Of a stretch of 6,069 bases of DNA, positions 1 to 4,276 are shown piece by piece; the stretch's first letter is position 1; every line of letters begins with the position of its first letter. Location of the stretch: assembly GCA_031550405.1 (NCBI GenBank), contig JAVBOP010000081.1:1-6069 (forward strand), written 5' to 3'. The notes under the pieces were generated by a model. That model made no database searches and was not told where the DNA came from. It was given only the letters and a program-made list of their open reading frames with translations. The position numbers were made by a program, and so were the translations under genes. Source of the DNA: JAVBOP01 sp031550405. GTDB taxonomy: Bacteria; Bacteroidota; Ignavibacteria; Kapaibacteriales; UBA2268.

Positions 1-145
1 ATAACAGCAAATAAAATAACAACTTACCTGAAAGCACCTTGCTGCGGTAATCGACTTTTGTTGCCTCTGATATGCGAACAAGTTCCGATTCAGGAATGAG
101 ATGGAGTAATTTTTGTAAACTGATTTTGTGATTAAATAACGGCAT
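1..145 (-). CDS. Partial transposase-like protein, N-terminus only
   Basis: An open frame runs leftward from ATG at 145-143 to the window edge, giving 48 residues with no stop. It begins MPLFNHKISLQKLLHLIPES and ends in a hydrophobic GKLLFYLLL segment. The pattern of a short basic start, a QKLLxLIP helix, then a K-x-L-x-x-x-K-L-L-x-Y-L-L-L helix resembles the N-terminal region that precedes the DDE domain in IS4-type transposases of Bacteroidota. That assignment rests on recognition of the pattern; no catalytic residue lies inside the window. A TATATTTG motif sits 33 bases upstream of the ATG, which supports the start. The gene on the other side of the junction has lost its 5' end, as expected if an insertion sequence landed there. 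It could instead be another short-start DNA-binding protein. Confidence 0.45.
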   Translation of the reverse strand, partial: MPLFNHKISLQKLLHLIPESELVRISEATKVDYRSKVLSGKLLFYLLL

Positions 146-170
146 TATAAATGAAAATATATTAATAAAA

Positions 171-178
171 TAAGTTTG
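171..178 (+). promoter_or_regulatory. Candidate outward-facing -7 promoter box
   Basis: TAAGTTTG on the plus strand also matches TAnnTTTG. It directly abuts the minus-strand box at 179-186 through the palindrome TTTGCAAA (175-182), so the two boxes point away from each other. If this segment is the end of an insertion sequence, the box could drive transcription outward into the helicase gene. No convincing -33 element is visible. Confidence 0.3.
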
Positions 179-186
179 CAAATATA
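179..186 (-). promoter_or_regulatory. Candidate -7 promoter box for the leftward transposase-like gene
   Basis: Read on the minus strand this is TATATTTG, an exact match to the Bacteroidota housekeeping -7 consensus TAnnTTTG. It lies 33 bases upstream of the ATG at 145. I see no clear -33 TTTG partner at the usual distance, so strength is uncertain. Confidence 0.4.
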
Positions 187-227
187 CGTAATTATCTGTA
201 AGTATCATATACATAATGCAATTATAG

Positions 228-416
228 CTATTCCGAACAGGAGTGGGTCATAACCCCGTGAATTACATCAAAAACAAGTTATGGTTGGCTGAAAACCTGC
301 CTGACAAGTTGAAACAGAAACCGAAGGACAAAAACGATGTCGAGCAGTACCCGAAGTACGACAAGGAGGCACATGAAGCAGAGCTTAGAGCTATTGCCGC
401 ACAGTACGGAAACTGA
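228..416 (+). pseudogene. 3' remnant of an unknown gene, cut at its 5' end
   Basis: After an in-frame TAG at 225-227 the frame stays open to TGA at 414-416. From the GTG at 258 it encodes a charged, coding-like tail: NYIKNKLWLAENLPDKL, then a lysine-rich stretch, ending AAQYGN. There is no ATG start, and the composition (about 45% G+C) differs from the AT-rich DNA to its left. The simplest reading is the C-terminus of a gene whose front was removed by the neighbouring insertion, with the junction near 225-235. I do not recognise the family. Its last 44 bases overlap the helicase gene in another frame (80 bases if the upstream helicase start is used), an arrangement common in tightly packed phage or plasmid operons. 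A short intact protein starting at GTG 258 (52 residues) is the alternative. Confidence 0.4.
363..369 (+). promoter_or_regulatory. Ribosome binding site supporting the helicase start at 373
   Basis: AAGGAGG lies 3 bases before the ATG at 373. It is a full match to the Shine-Dalgarno consensus, though the spacing is short. An alternative in-frame ATG at 337 is preceded by AAGGA (324-328). It would add 12 Ser/Thr/Arg-rich residues that do not look like DnaB, so 373 is preferred. Confidence 0.5.
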
Positions 417-1794
417 GGTGCAGGTACTGGGTGCAATGATGCTGTCGGCAGAGGCTGCAGGCTATGTCATCAGCATGCTTGAAAAGTCGGTATTGCAGAA
501 AGCGGTTGTTGTGAGCAAAAATCCAAGCGATGTGTTTTATGACGGGCGTCATCAGCATATTTACAAGGCAATATTGGCTCTTTGGAGTAATCCAGATAAG
601 CCAATACCGGACATCATTACGCTGTCTGAGCAACTGAAACGCTTGGGTACTCTTGAAAAAGCAGGCGGTACTTATTACCTGTCGGAAATAAACATGCAAA
701 CGCCAACGGCAGGGCATGTTAAGTCTCATGTATTGCTATTGCTTAGCTATTACATCAGGCGTTGCCTTGCAACATTAGCTGATGATGTAAAGAGCAAGGC
801 TCTTGATTTGATGGTTGATGAATTAGATTTATTAATATCTGTTAATAATGACATACAGGTTGTCCAGCAGTCAATCACTAAAAAGCATGAATATGTTGGC
901 GAACATCTGACCAATAAAGCCATTGAAGTGTTGGAATTGCTTAAAAATGGTGATAAAGTGCTTATAGGTTATCCTGATGTAGATGATGTTGTTTCATTAC
1001 TACCAGGCAAGGTTATGCTTATAGGAGCACGACCAAGTGTAGGAAAAACATCACTTGGCTTGTCTATGGCTGCTAATATGCTGAAGGCTGGAAAAAAGGT
1101 ATGCTATTTTTCAATGGAGATGACACATGCCCAAATCTGGTGCAGATTGGCATCTATCATACTTGGACTGCCTTTGAAGTGGGTTTTGAATGATTATGAA
1201 TGTGTCAAAAAACATAAAGACTATTCATACTTCGAATCATTACTGAACAACTTTACATTAGACCCAGCTGTTGGTATGAATGATTTGGAACTATCTGCAA
1301 AAATCAAGCACTATTGTGAAAGATATTTAATTGATTGTGTCTTTATAGATTACTTGGGCTTAATACAGTGCAGCGATAAAAGGCTTTCAACTGCCAATGA
1401 TAGAGTTACTAAAATCTCCCAATCAATAGTTATAGCAGCAAAAGGCAACGAAGTGCCAATTATAGCGTTATCGCAATTGAGCAGAGCTGTTGAAAATAGA
1501 GCCGAACCTAAGCCCACATTGTCAGACCTTCGGGATAGTGGCAGTTTAGAACAGGATGCTGATGCAGTGATGTTTATTTACCGCCCAGTGGAAGACCAGT
1601 ATGACAGCAAAGGCAATGCTTATAGAGGCAAAGGAACAACAACACACTTGCTTATTGCCAAAAATCGTGATGGAGATACTACTGAATTGGAAAAGAGTGT
1701 AAAGTTTATTAAATCGTTAGCAAAATTTGAAAATATTGATGAACCGGCACCATTGCCAAAGCCTCAAAGTATTCAAGGAGACATTGATTTTTAA
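373..1794 (+). CDS. dnaB: Replicative DNA helicase, DnaB family
   Basis: This encodes a 473-residue DnaB-type hexameric helicase, the usual length for the family, which unwinds DNA 5' to 3' at replication forks. The N-terminal domain opens with LLPHSTETEVQVLGAMML, the family's typical PHSxEAEQxVLG start, and contains DVFYDGRHQHIYKAI. The RecA-like domain has Walker A GARPSVGKTS (218-227), the catalytic glutamate region YFSMEM (E249), Walker B FIDYLGL (D326), SQLSR (367-371), the signature SDLRDSGSLEQDAD (384-397) and the arginine-finger segment KNRDG (R432). All key residues are present, so it should be active. The host would have its own chromosomal dnaB, so this copy more likely belongs to a phage, plasmid or integrative element. 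G+C falls from about 48% over 361-720 to about 34% over 781-960, inside the gene. An alternative start at 337 gives 485 residues. Confidence 0.93.
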   Translation: MKQSLELLPHSTETEVQVLGAMMLSAEAAGYVISMLEKSVLQKAVVVSKNPSDVFYDGRHQHIYKAILALWSNPDKPIPDIITLSEQLKRLGTLEKAGGTYYLSEINMQTPTAGHVKSHVLLLLSYYIRRCLATLADDVKSKALDLMVDELDLLISVNNDIQVVQQSITKKHEYVGEHLTNKAIEVLELLKNGDKVLIGYPDVDDVVSLLPGKVMLIGARPSVGKTSLGLSMAANMLKAGKKVCYFSMEMTHAQIWCRLASIILGLPLKWVLNDYECVKKHKDYSYFESLLNNFTLDPAVGMNDLELSAKIKHYCERYLIDCVFIDYLGLIQCSDKRLSTANDRVTKISQSIVIAAKGNEVPIIALSQLSRAVENRAEPKPTLSDLRDSGSLEQDADAVMFIYRPVEDQYDSKGNAYRGKGTTTHLLIAKNRDGDTTELEKSVKFIKSLAKFENIDEPAPLPKPQSIQGDIDF

Positions 1795-1810
1795 CAGACC
1801 CTAAACATCT

Positions 1811-1835
1811 ACAGAACACTATTTGGTTCTGTTTT
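1811..1835 (+). terminator. Weak candidate terminator after the helicase gene
   Basis: ACAGAAC (1811-1817) pairs with GTTCTGT (1826-1832) across an 8-base loop and is followed by a short T-rich run. It lies 17 bases after the helicase stop. The stem is short and the T-tract is broken, and the right arm is also the first unit of the GTTCWG array, so it may instead be an inverted binding site. Confidence 0.25.
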
Positions 1836-1925
1836 GTTCAATTTCGTTCTGAATTGTTCTGTAAGTGTTAAGTTTTGTTCAGAAACGTTCTGGATTGTTC
1901 AGCAAAATGTTCTGTAAGTGTTAAA
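1826..1925 (+). repeat. Helically phased GTTCWG hexamer array, possible origin iterons or operator
   Basis: GTTCTG, GTTCAG or a close variant starts at 1826, 1836, 1846, 1856, 1867, 1877, 1887, 1897, 1909 and 1920. The spacings are 10, 10, 10, 11, 10, 10, 10, 12 and 11 bases, averaging about 10.4, which is one turn of B-DNA. Seven units are exact GTTCWG; those at 1836 (GTTCAA), 1867 (GTTAAG) and 1920 (GTTAAA) are variants. An inverted copy, CAGAAC, sits at 1812-1817. The array fills the spacer between the helicase gene and the small helix-turn-helix gene. Such phased sites let a protein stack along one face of the helix, as at iteron origins and multi-site operators. Which protein binds is inference; the adjacent 83-residue protein is the nearest candidate. 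Confidence 0.6.
1855..1924 (+). repeat. Pair of 17-base direct repeats inside the array
   Basis: TGTTCTGTAAGTGTTAA occurs exactly at 1855-1871 and again at 1908-1924, 53 bases apart. Each copy spans a full GTTCTG unit plus the next degenerate unit, so the array has a higher-order repeat of about five helical turns. A related string, TGTTCTGCGTGTTAA, lies inside the next gene at 2097-2111. Confidence 0.65.
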
Positions 1926-1947
1926 AATAGCTAAAAACAGGTAAAAT

Positions 1948-2199
1948 ATGAAAGAAAATGATAATAAAAATGCTTCGGATATAGAAAAACTTCCAGATGT
2001 AAGCGTTTTAGAGCTTGAAAAAATGCTTAAACGGCATGGAATGAAGAAAAGCCAGTTCTGTGAGATGTTTGGTAAAACCCGCTCATGGTTTTATAGTGTT
2101 CTGCGTGTTAAAAAGCAAGTACCGTTATATATTCTACATGCTTTTGTCCTGCGGATAGGCAGAGATATGTTTGATGAATTGTATGAGGCAGTGAAGTGA
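1948..2199 (+). CDS. Small helix-turn-helix DNA-binding protein
   Basis: This encodes 83 residues with a disordered, charged N-terminus (1-18) and then a compact helical domain. Residues 21-31 (LELEKMLKRHG) form a first helix, and 33-53 (KKSQFCEMFGKTRSWFYSVL plus R) have the spacing of a Cro/XRE-like helix-turn-helix, with G42 at the turn and TRSWFYS as the likely recognition helix. The C-terminal LYILHAFVLRIGRDMFDEL is amphipathic and could dimerise. The product is likely a transcriptional regulator or a small replication protein acting on DNA. It sits directly downstream of the GTTCWG array, which makes autoregulation or origin binding plausible but unproven. The ribosome site is weak (AACAGG, 6 bases from ATG). 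The stop overlaps the next start. The exact family is not recognised. Confidence 0.7.
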   Translation: MKENDNKNASDIEKLPDVSVLELEKMLKRHGMKKSQFCEMFGKTRSWFYSVLRVKKQVPLYILHAFVLRIGRDMFDELYEAVK

Positions 2200-2366
2200 A
2201 ACCGATTACCAAATGTAGAGCTAAAGGCACAACCGATGTTTATGTTGTTATCGCAACTTACCTTAATGGAAAATGTTACTACAATGTTAGATGTTCTGAC
2301 GGTGATTGGCTGACAATGTTCAGTAAAGAGCGATTTGACAAAATATTTGAAGTAATTTATGAATAA
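2196..2366 (+). CDS. Small hypothetical protein, possible SH3-like fold, GTG start
   Basis: This 56-residue gene begins at GTG 2196-2198, overlapping the previous TGA by 4 bases (GTGA), with ATGAGG (2183-2188) 7 bases upstream. That is classic translational coupling. The protein begins VKPITKCRAKGTTDVYVVIA, contains YYNVRCSDGDWLTMFSKERF and ends FEVIYE. Alternating hydrophobic and polar residues, a Gly-Asp-Trp turn and a final x-x-ERF-x-x-F-E-V strand recall the short SH3-like beta-barrel proteins common in phages and plasmids of Bacteroidota. This is a fold impression, not a family assignment, and the function is unknown. Its stop codon lies inside the first copy of the 22-base repeat. Confidence 0.6.
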   Translation: MKPITKCRAKGTTDVYVVIATYLNGKCYYNVRCSDGDWLTMFSKERFDKIFEVIYE

Positions 2367-2378
2367 ATTTTAATAAAA
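2357..2378 (+). repeat. 22-base direct repeat, copy 1
   Basis: An exact 22-base AT-rich sequence containing GAATAAATTTTAATAAAA occurs here and again at 2743-2764. This copy includes the stop of the 56-residue gene and leads into the ribosome site AGAGG of the 117-residue gene. It could be a conserved leader or translation enhancer, or a trace of duplication. Confidence 0.7.
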
Positions 2379-2388
2379 AAGAGGAAAA

Positions 2389-2742
2389 ATGACAAGGCAA
2401 AATAAATTTGAAGAAAAACAAGTTTTTCTGATAAAATCCAGCAAATATCCGGATGGGGTTGCAGCTGCTAAATATCGCGTTGGCTGGGAAGCGGAATTGA
2501 TGTGCTGGTTTAATCAGTATAAGCGTAGTAATAACAGTCCTGACCGCTTGTTTTTAAACGAACAAGGGCATTTGTATCTACACTATGTCTTTAACGATTT
2601 GAAGTGTTCGCATCGTGATTTTCCAATAAGAGAAGGCGCTATTATTGATTTGTTATCAGGCATTTTTTACAACTACGGAGAATGCAACATCAGGAATTTG
2701 AAGAATATTTATGGTGCGGATGTTTTCATCGACAAATGTTAA
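2389..2742 (+). CDS. Hypothetical protein, 117 residues
   Basis: I do not recognise this protein. It has a good ribosome site (AGAGG at 2380-2384, four bases before ATG). The sequence is soluble, mixed alpha/beta in appearance and has no signal peptide or membrane segment. It begins with a charged stretch (TRQNKFEEKQVFLIKSSKYP), has a Trp-rich middle (GWEAELMCWFNQYKR), a strand-like HLYLHYVF and a C-terminal YGADVFIDKC. There are four cysteines (C49, C75, C101, C117), but not in a clear zinc-binding spacing. It lies between the small coupled gene and the methyltransferase, all on one strand with short gaps, so it is probably co-transcribed with the replication block. Lengths and context are typical of accessory phage or plasmid genes. 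Confidence 0.65.
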   Translation: MTRQNKFEEKQVFLIKSSKYPDGVAAAKYRVGWEAELMCWFNQYKRSNNSPDRLFLNEQGHLYLHYVFNDLKCSHRDFPIREGAIIDLLSGIFYNYGECNIRNLKNIYGADVFIDKC

Positions 2743-2764
2743 TTATGAATAAATTTTAATAAAA
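2743..2764 (+). repeat. 22-base direct repeat, copy 2
   Basis: This is the exact second copy of the repeat at 2357-2378. It begins right after the stop of the 117-residue gene and ends one base before the methyltransferase ATG. The whole intergenic spacer is therefore this repeat, which replaces any Shine-Dalgarno site for the methyltransferase. Confidence 0.7.
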
Positions 2765-2765
2765 T

Positions 2766-3725
2766 ATGCAATTAAACGCAATTCATAATATAGATTTTCT
2801 CAACAATAATTTGTCTGATAAGAGTTGTCATCTGATTATTGCAGACCCGCCTTATTATCGTGTCAAAGGTGAGTTCGACAAAGCATGGTCTACTTTTGAA
2901 TTGTATCTGCAAGATGTTGAGAAATGGGCTATTGAATGTAATCGTTTGCTTGCAAATAATGGTACTTTGGTATGGTGGGGACATGCTCTGAATATTGCGT
3001 ATTCACAAATTATTTTAGATAAATATTTTTCATTATTAAATGTCTGTATTTGGCAAAAAACAGACGCACAAGCTAATAAGTGTAAACCAAGCCAGGCACG
3101 CCGTTTTGTGCCTGTAACAGAGCGATTTTTGATTTATGAAAACAATACTACATCTAATAGCTATGATGTTGATAATAGCGAACAATTTAAAGATATTAAA
3201 GAATATTTACGCAATGAAAGGGATAAATTTATACAAGTTAATAAGATGCGAAATGTTGCAGAATTTAATAAATGGGTTGATGACTACTTGAATTGTTGTA
3301 CAGTTTCACGGCATAGTTTTGCTGACAGTCAATTTGAGTTAATTGCTGAAAAACATTATAATGAACTACAAAAAGCAGGTATGTTTCAAAGAGGTTATAG
3401 TGATTTATCTAATGAATATTATTTATTGAAACAAGAATATGACGACCAAAAACGTTATTTTAAATTTCCAAGTAATAATAATATTTATGATGTGATTGAT
3501 ATGCCAATGAATACGTCTATAATGGCGAAATACAAGCATCCGACACAAAAGCCTGAACAATTAGCAAGCCTATTAATTAGTACTTGCAGTAGACAAGATG
3601 ATTTGGTTTGCATTCCATTTGCTGGTAGTGGAACGGAATGTGCTATGGCTGCTAAATATGGCAGGAATTTCATCGGATTTGATGTAAACACTGACTATTG
3701 CGAAATGGCTCATAAAAGAGTTTAA
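2766..3725 (+). CDS. Solitary DNA methyltransferase, beta class, probable N6-adenine
   Basis: This 319-residue protein should transfer a methyl group from S-adenosylmethionine to an exocyclic amino group in DNA. Catalytic motif IV, DPPY (27-30, within LIIADPPYY), lies near the N-terminus. The AdoMet-binding motif I, FAGSGT (285-290), lies near the C-terminus, preceded by HPTQKP (258-263) and followed by GRNFIGFDVNTDY. The order IV then target-recognition region then I defines the beta class, and DPPY (rather than SPPY) favours N6-adenine. Residues about 110-240 form the variable target-recognition region, so the recognition sequence cannot be read from the sequence. No restriction endonuclease gene is adjacent, so it is an orphan enzyme. 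In phages and plasmids such enzymes protect the element from host restriction or mark DNA for regulation. Length is normal and no key motif is missing. Confidence 0.92.
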   Translation: MQLNAIHNIDFLNNNLSDKSCHLIIADPPYYRVKGEFDKAWSTFELYLQDVEKWAIECNRLLANNGTLVWWGHALNIAYSQIILDKYFSLLNVCIWQKTDAQANKCKPSQARRFVPVTERFLIYENNTTSNSYDVDNSEQFKDIKEYLRNERDKFIQVNKMRNVAEFNKWVDDYLNCCTVSRHSFADSQFELIAEKHYNELQKAGMFQRGYSDLSNEYYLLKQEYDDQKRYFKFPSNNNIYDVIDMPMNTSIMAKYKHPTQKPEQLASLLISTCSRQDDLVCIPFAGSGTECAMAAKYGRNFIGFDVNTDYCEMAHKRV

Positions 3726-3751
3726 GGATATAAAATACACGAAAGGTTATT

Positions 3752-3770
3752 ATAATTAAATTTTAATTAT
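3752..3770. repeat. AT-rich inverted repeat before the lipoprotein-like gene
   Basis: ATAATTAAA and TTTAATTAT are perfect inverted arms around a single T. The centre, TAAATTTTAAT, resembles the core of the 22-base repeats that precede the two upstream genes. It follows GAAAGG (3741-3746) and covers the codons where a normal start for the next gene would be expected. Confidence 0.45.
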
Positions 3771-3775
3771 CTATA

Positions 3776-4012
3776 TTGACATGTTTATTTTTACTGTTAT
3801 GTTCATGCAGCAACGAACCCGACGTGCGTAAAGTAGATGGTTATACTTGTATTTCCTTTAATGGAAACTTGAAAGCAATTTTATGTAATGACAAATGCTA
3901 TGTTATGACGTATGATATTCGCCATCAAAACTGGACAGTACAGGATTTTGACATAAGCAAAGATAGTATTAAAATTAACAATATATTAATTAAGAAAGGA
4001 GAAAAATTATGA
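3776..4012 (+). CDS. Small putative lipoprotein with an impaired start
   Basis: From TTG 3776 the frame gives 78 residues beginning TCLFLLLCSCSNEPD. The hydrophobic core followed by L-C-S-C is a lipobox, with C11 as the lipidated cysteine, so the mature part would be a small periplasmic or outer-membrane protein rich in strand-like segments. The mature part, including ISFNGNLKAILCNDKCYVMTYD, is not recognised. There is no ATG and the basic n-region expected of a signal peptide is missing. Reading upstream in frame gives ATA-ATT-AAA-TTT-TAA-TTA-TCT-ATA-TTG, with GAAAGG well placed before the ATA. This looks like an older MIKF-start lipoprotein that lost its ATG and gained a stop. The gene may be silent, or use TTG. 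The stop overlaps the next ATG (ATGA). Confidence 0.5.
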   Translation: MTCLFLLLCSCSNEPDVRKVDGYTCISFNGNLKAILCNDKCYVMTYDIRHQNWTVQDFDISKDSIKINNILIKKGEKL

Positions 4013-4044
4013 TAAAAGAAGTTTTTTTAATTATTGTAAAATGA
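4009..4044 (+). pseudogene. 11-codon stub coupled to the lipoprotein-like gene
   Basis: ATG 4009 overlaps the preceding TGA by 4 bases and has a strong ribosome site, AAAGGAG (3995-4001), at 7-base spacing. The frame, however, encodes only MIKEVFLIIVK before TGA at 4042-4044. Such a good initiation region in front of so short a frame suggests the start of a deleted gene; the hydrophobic FLIIV would fit the start of a membrane or secreted protein. A genuine tiny peptide is the alternative. Confidence 0.35.
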
Positions 4045-4054
4045 AAAACCGGAA

Positions 4055-4144
4055 ATGCAGATAGAACGAAAGAAAATGCTTCATAGCTGCAAATATGGAG
4101 TGCTTATGACGCTTGCAGGCGGATGTAAGCAAAAAGGCTGTTAG
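4055..4144 (+). CDS. Possible 29-residue peptide frame overlapping the terminator
   Basis: ATG 4055 opens a 29-residue frame (MQIERKKMLHSCKYGVLMTL, then AGGCKQKGC) with three cysteines. Its stop codon lies in the left arm of the terminator. No real ribosome site is present (only CCGG upstream), and the same bases form RNA hairpins, so this may be a non-coding structured segment rather than a gene. It is included because it is a continuous open frame in otherwise unassigned DNA. Confidence 0.18.
   Translation: MQIERKKMLHSCKYGVLMTLAGGCKQKGC
4111..4130 (+). other. RNA hairpin next to the terminator
   Basis: GCTTGCA (4111-4117) pairs with TGTAAGC (4124-4130), with one G-T wobble, around the loop GGCGGA. 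It abuts the terminator stem that starts at 4131. A competing pairing exists between CTGCAA (4087-4092) and TTGCAG (4113-4118). The tandem hairpins suggest a structured 3' end or small RNA. Confidence 0.4.
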
Positions 4145-4172
4145 TAATTGCAAGTGCTAACAGCCTTTTTTT
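4131..4172. terminator. Strong bidirectional intrinsic terminator between convergent operons
   Basis: AAAAAGGCTGTTAG (4131-4144) pairs perfectly with CTAACAGCCTTTTT (4157-4170) around a 12-base loop, and a run of seven T follows on the plus strand. On the minus strand the same stem ends in five T. It therefore ends the rightward methyltransferase-side transcript and the leftward kinase transcript, whose stop lies about 105 bases away. Confidence 0.88.
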
Positions 4173-4207
4173 ATTAATGTTGTAAGATTAAGTTGTGATT
4201 AGAACGC

Positions 4208-4229
4208 ATTGCAATCTTTTTATTGCAAT
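4208..4229. repeat. ATTGCAAT inverted repeat downstream of the kinase gene
   Basis: Two copies of the self-complementary octamer ATTGCAAT (4208-4215 and 4222-4229) flank CTTTTT. They can form an 8-base hairpin or act as a pair of palindromic protein sites. No T-tract follows on the minus strand, so it is not a convincing terminator. The rest of 4173-4276 shows nothing I can identify. Confidence 0.35.
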
Positions 4230-4276
4230 AATAAATAATTTACTGTAATATCAAATCTTAACTATCTCATTTAAAT

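Noticed and set aside
391..729. Open frame on the minus strand opposite the helicase N-terminal region
   Set aside because: It lies entirely antisense to a clear DnaB coding region and its protein shows no recognisable domain.
1826..1925. CRISPR array
   Set aside because: Units are 6-base motifs at 10-12 base spacing, far too short for repeats and spacers, and no cas genes are present.
2772..2984. Minus-strand frame opposite the methyltransferase 5' end
   Set aside because: Antisense to the DPPY-containing coding region; composition looks like a shadow frame.
3485..3691. Minus-strand frame opposite the methyltransferase 3' end
   Set aside because: Antisense to the HPTQKP and FAGSGT motifs; no promoter or ribosome site.
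2766..3725. Restriction-modification system
   Set aside because: Only the methyltransferase is present; neither neighbour looks like a nuclease or specificity subunit.
4136..4165. Integron attC-like site (GTTAG...CTAAC pairing)
   Set aside because: Order and sequence of the arms do not match the R'' and R' core consensus, and the adjacent T-tract explains it as a terminator.
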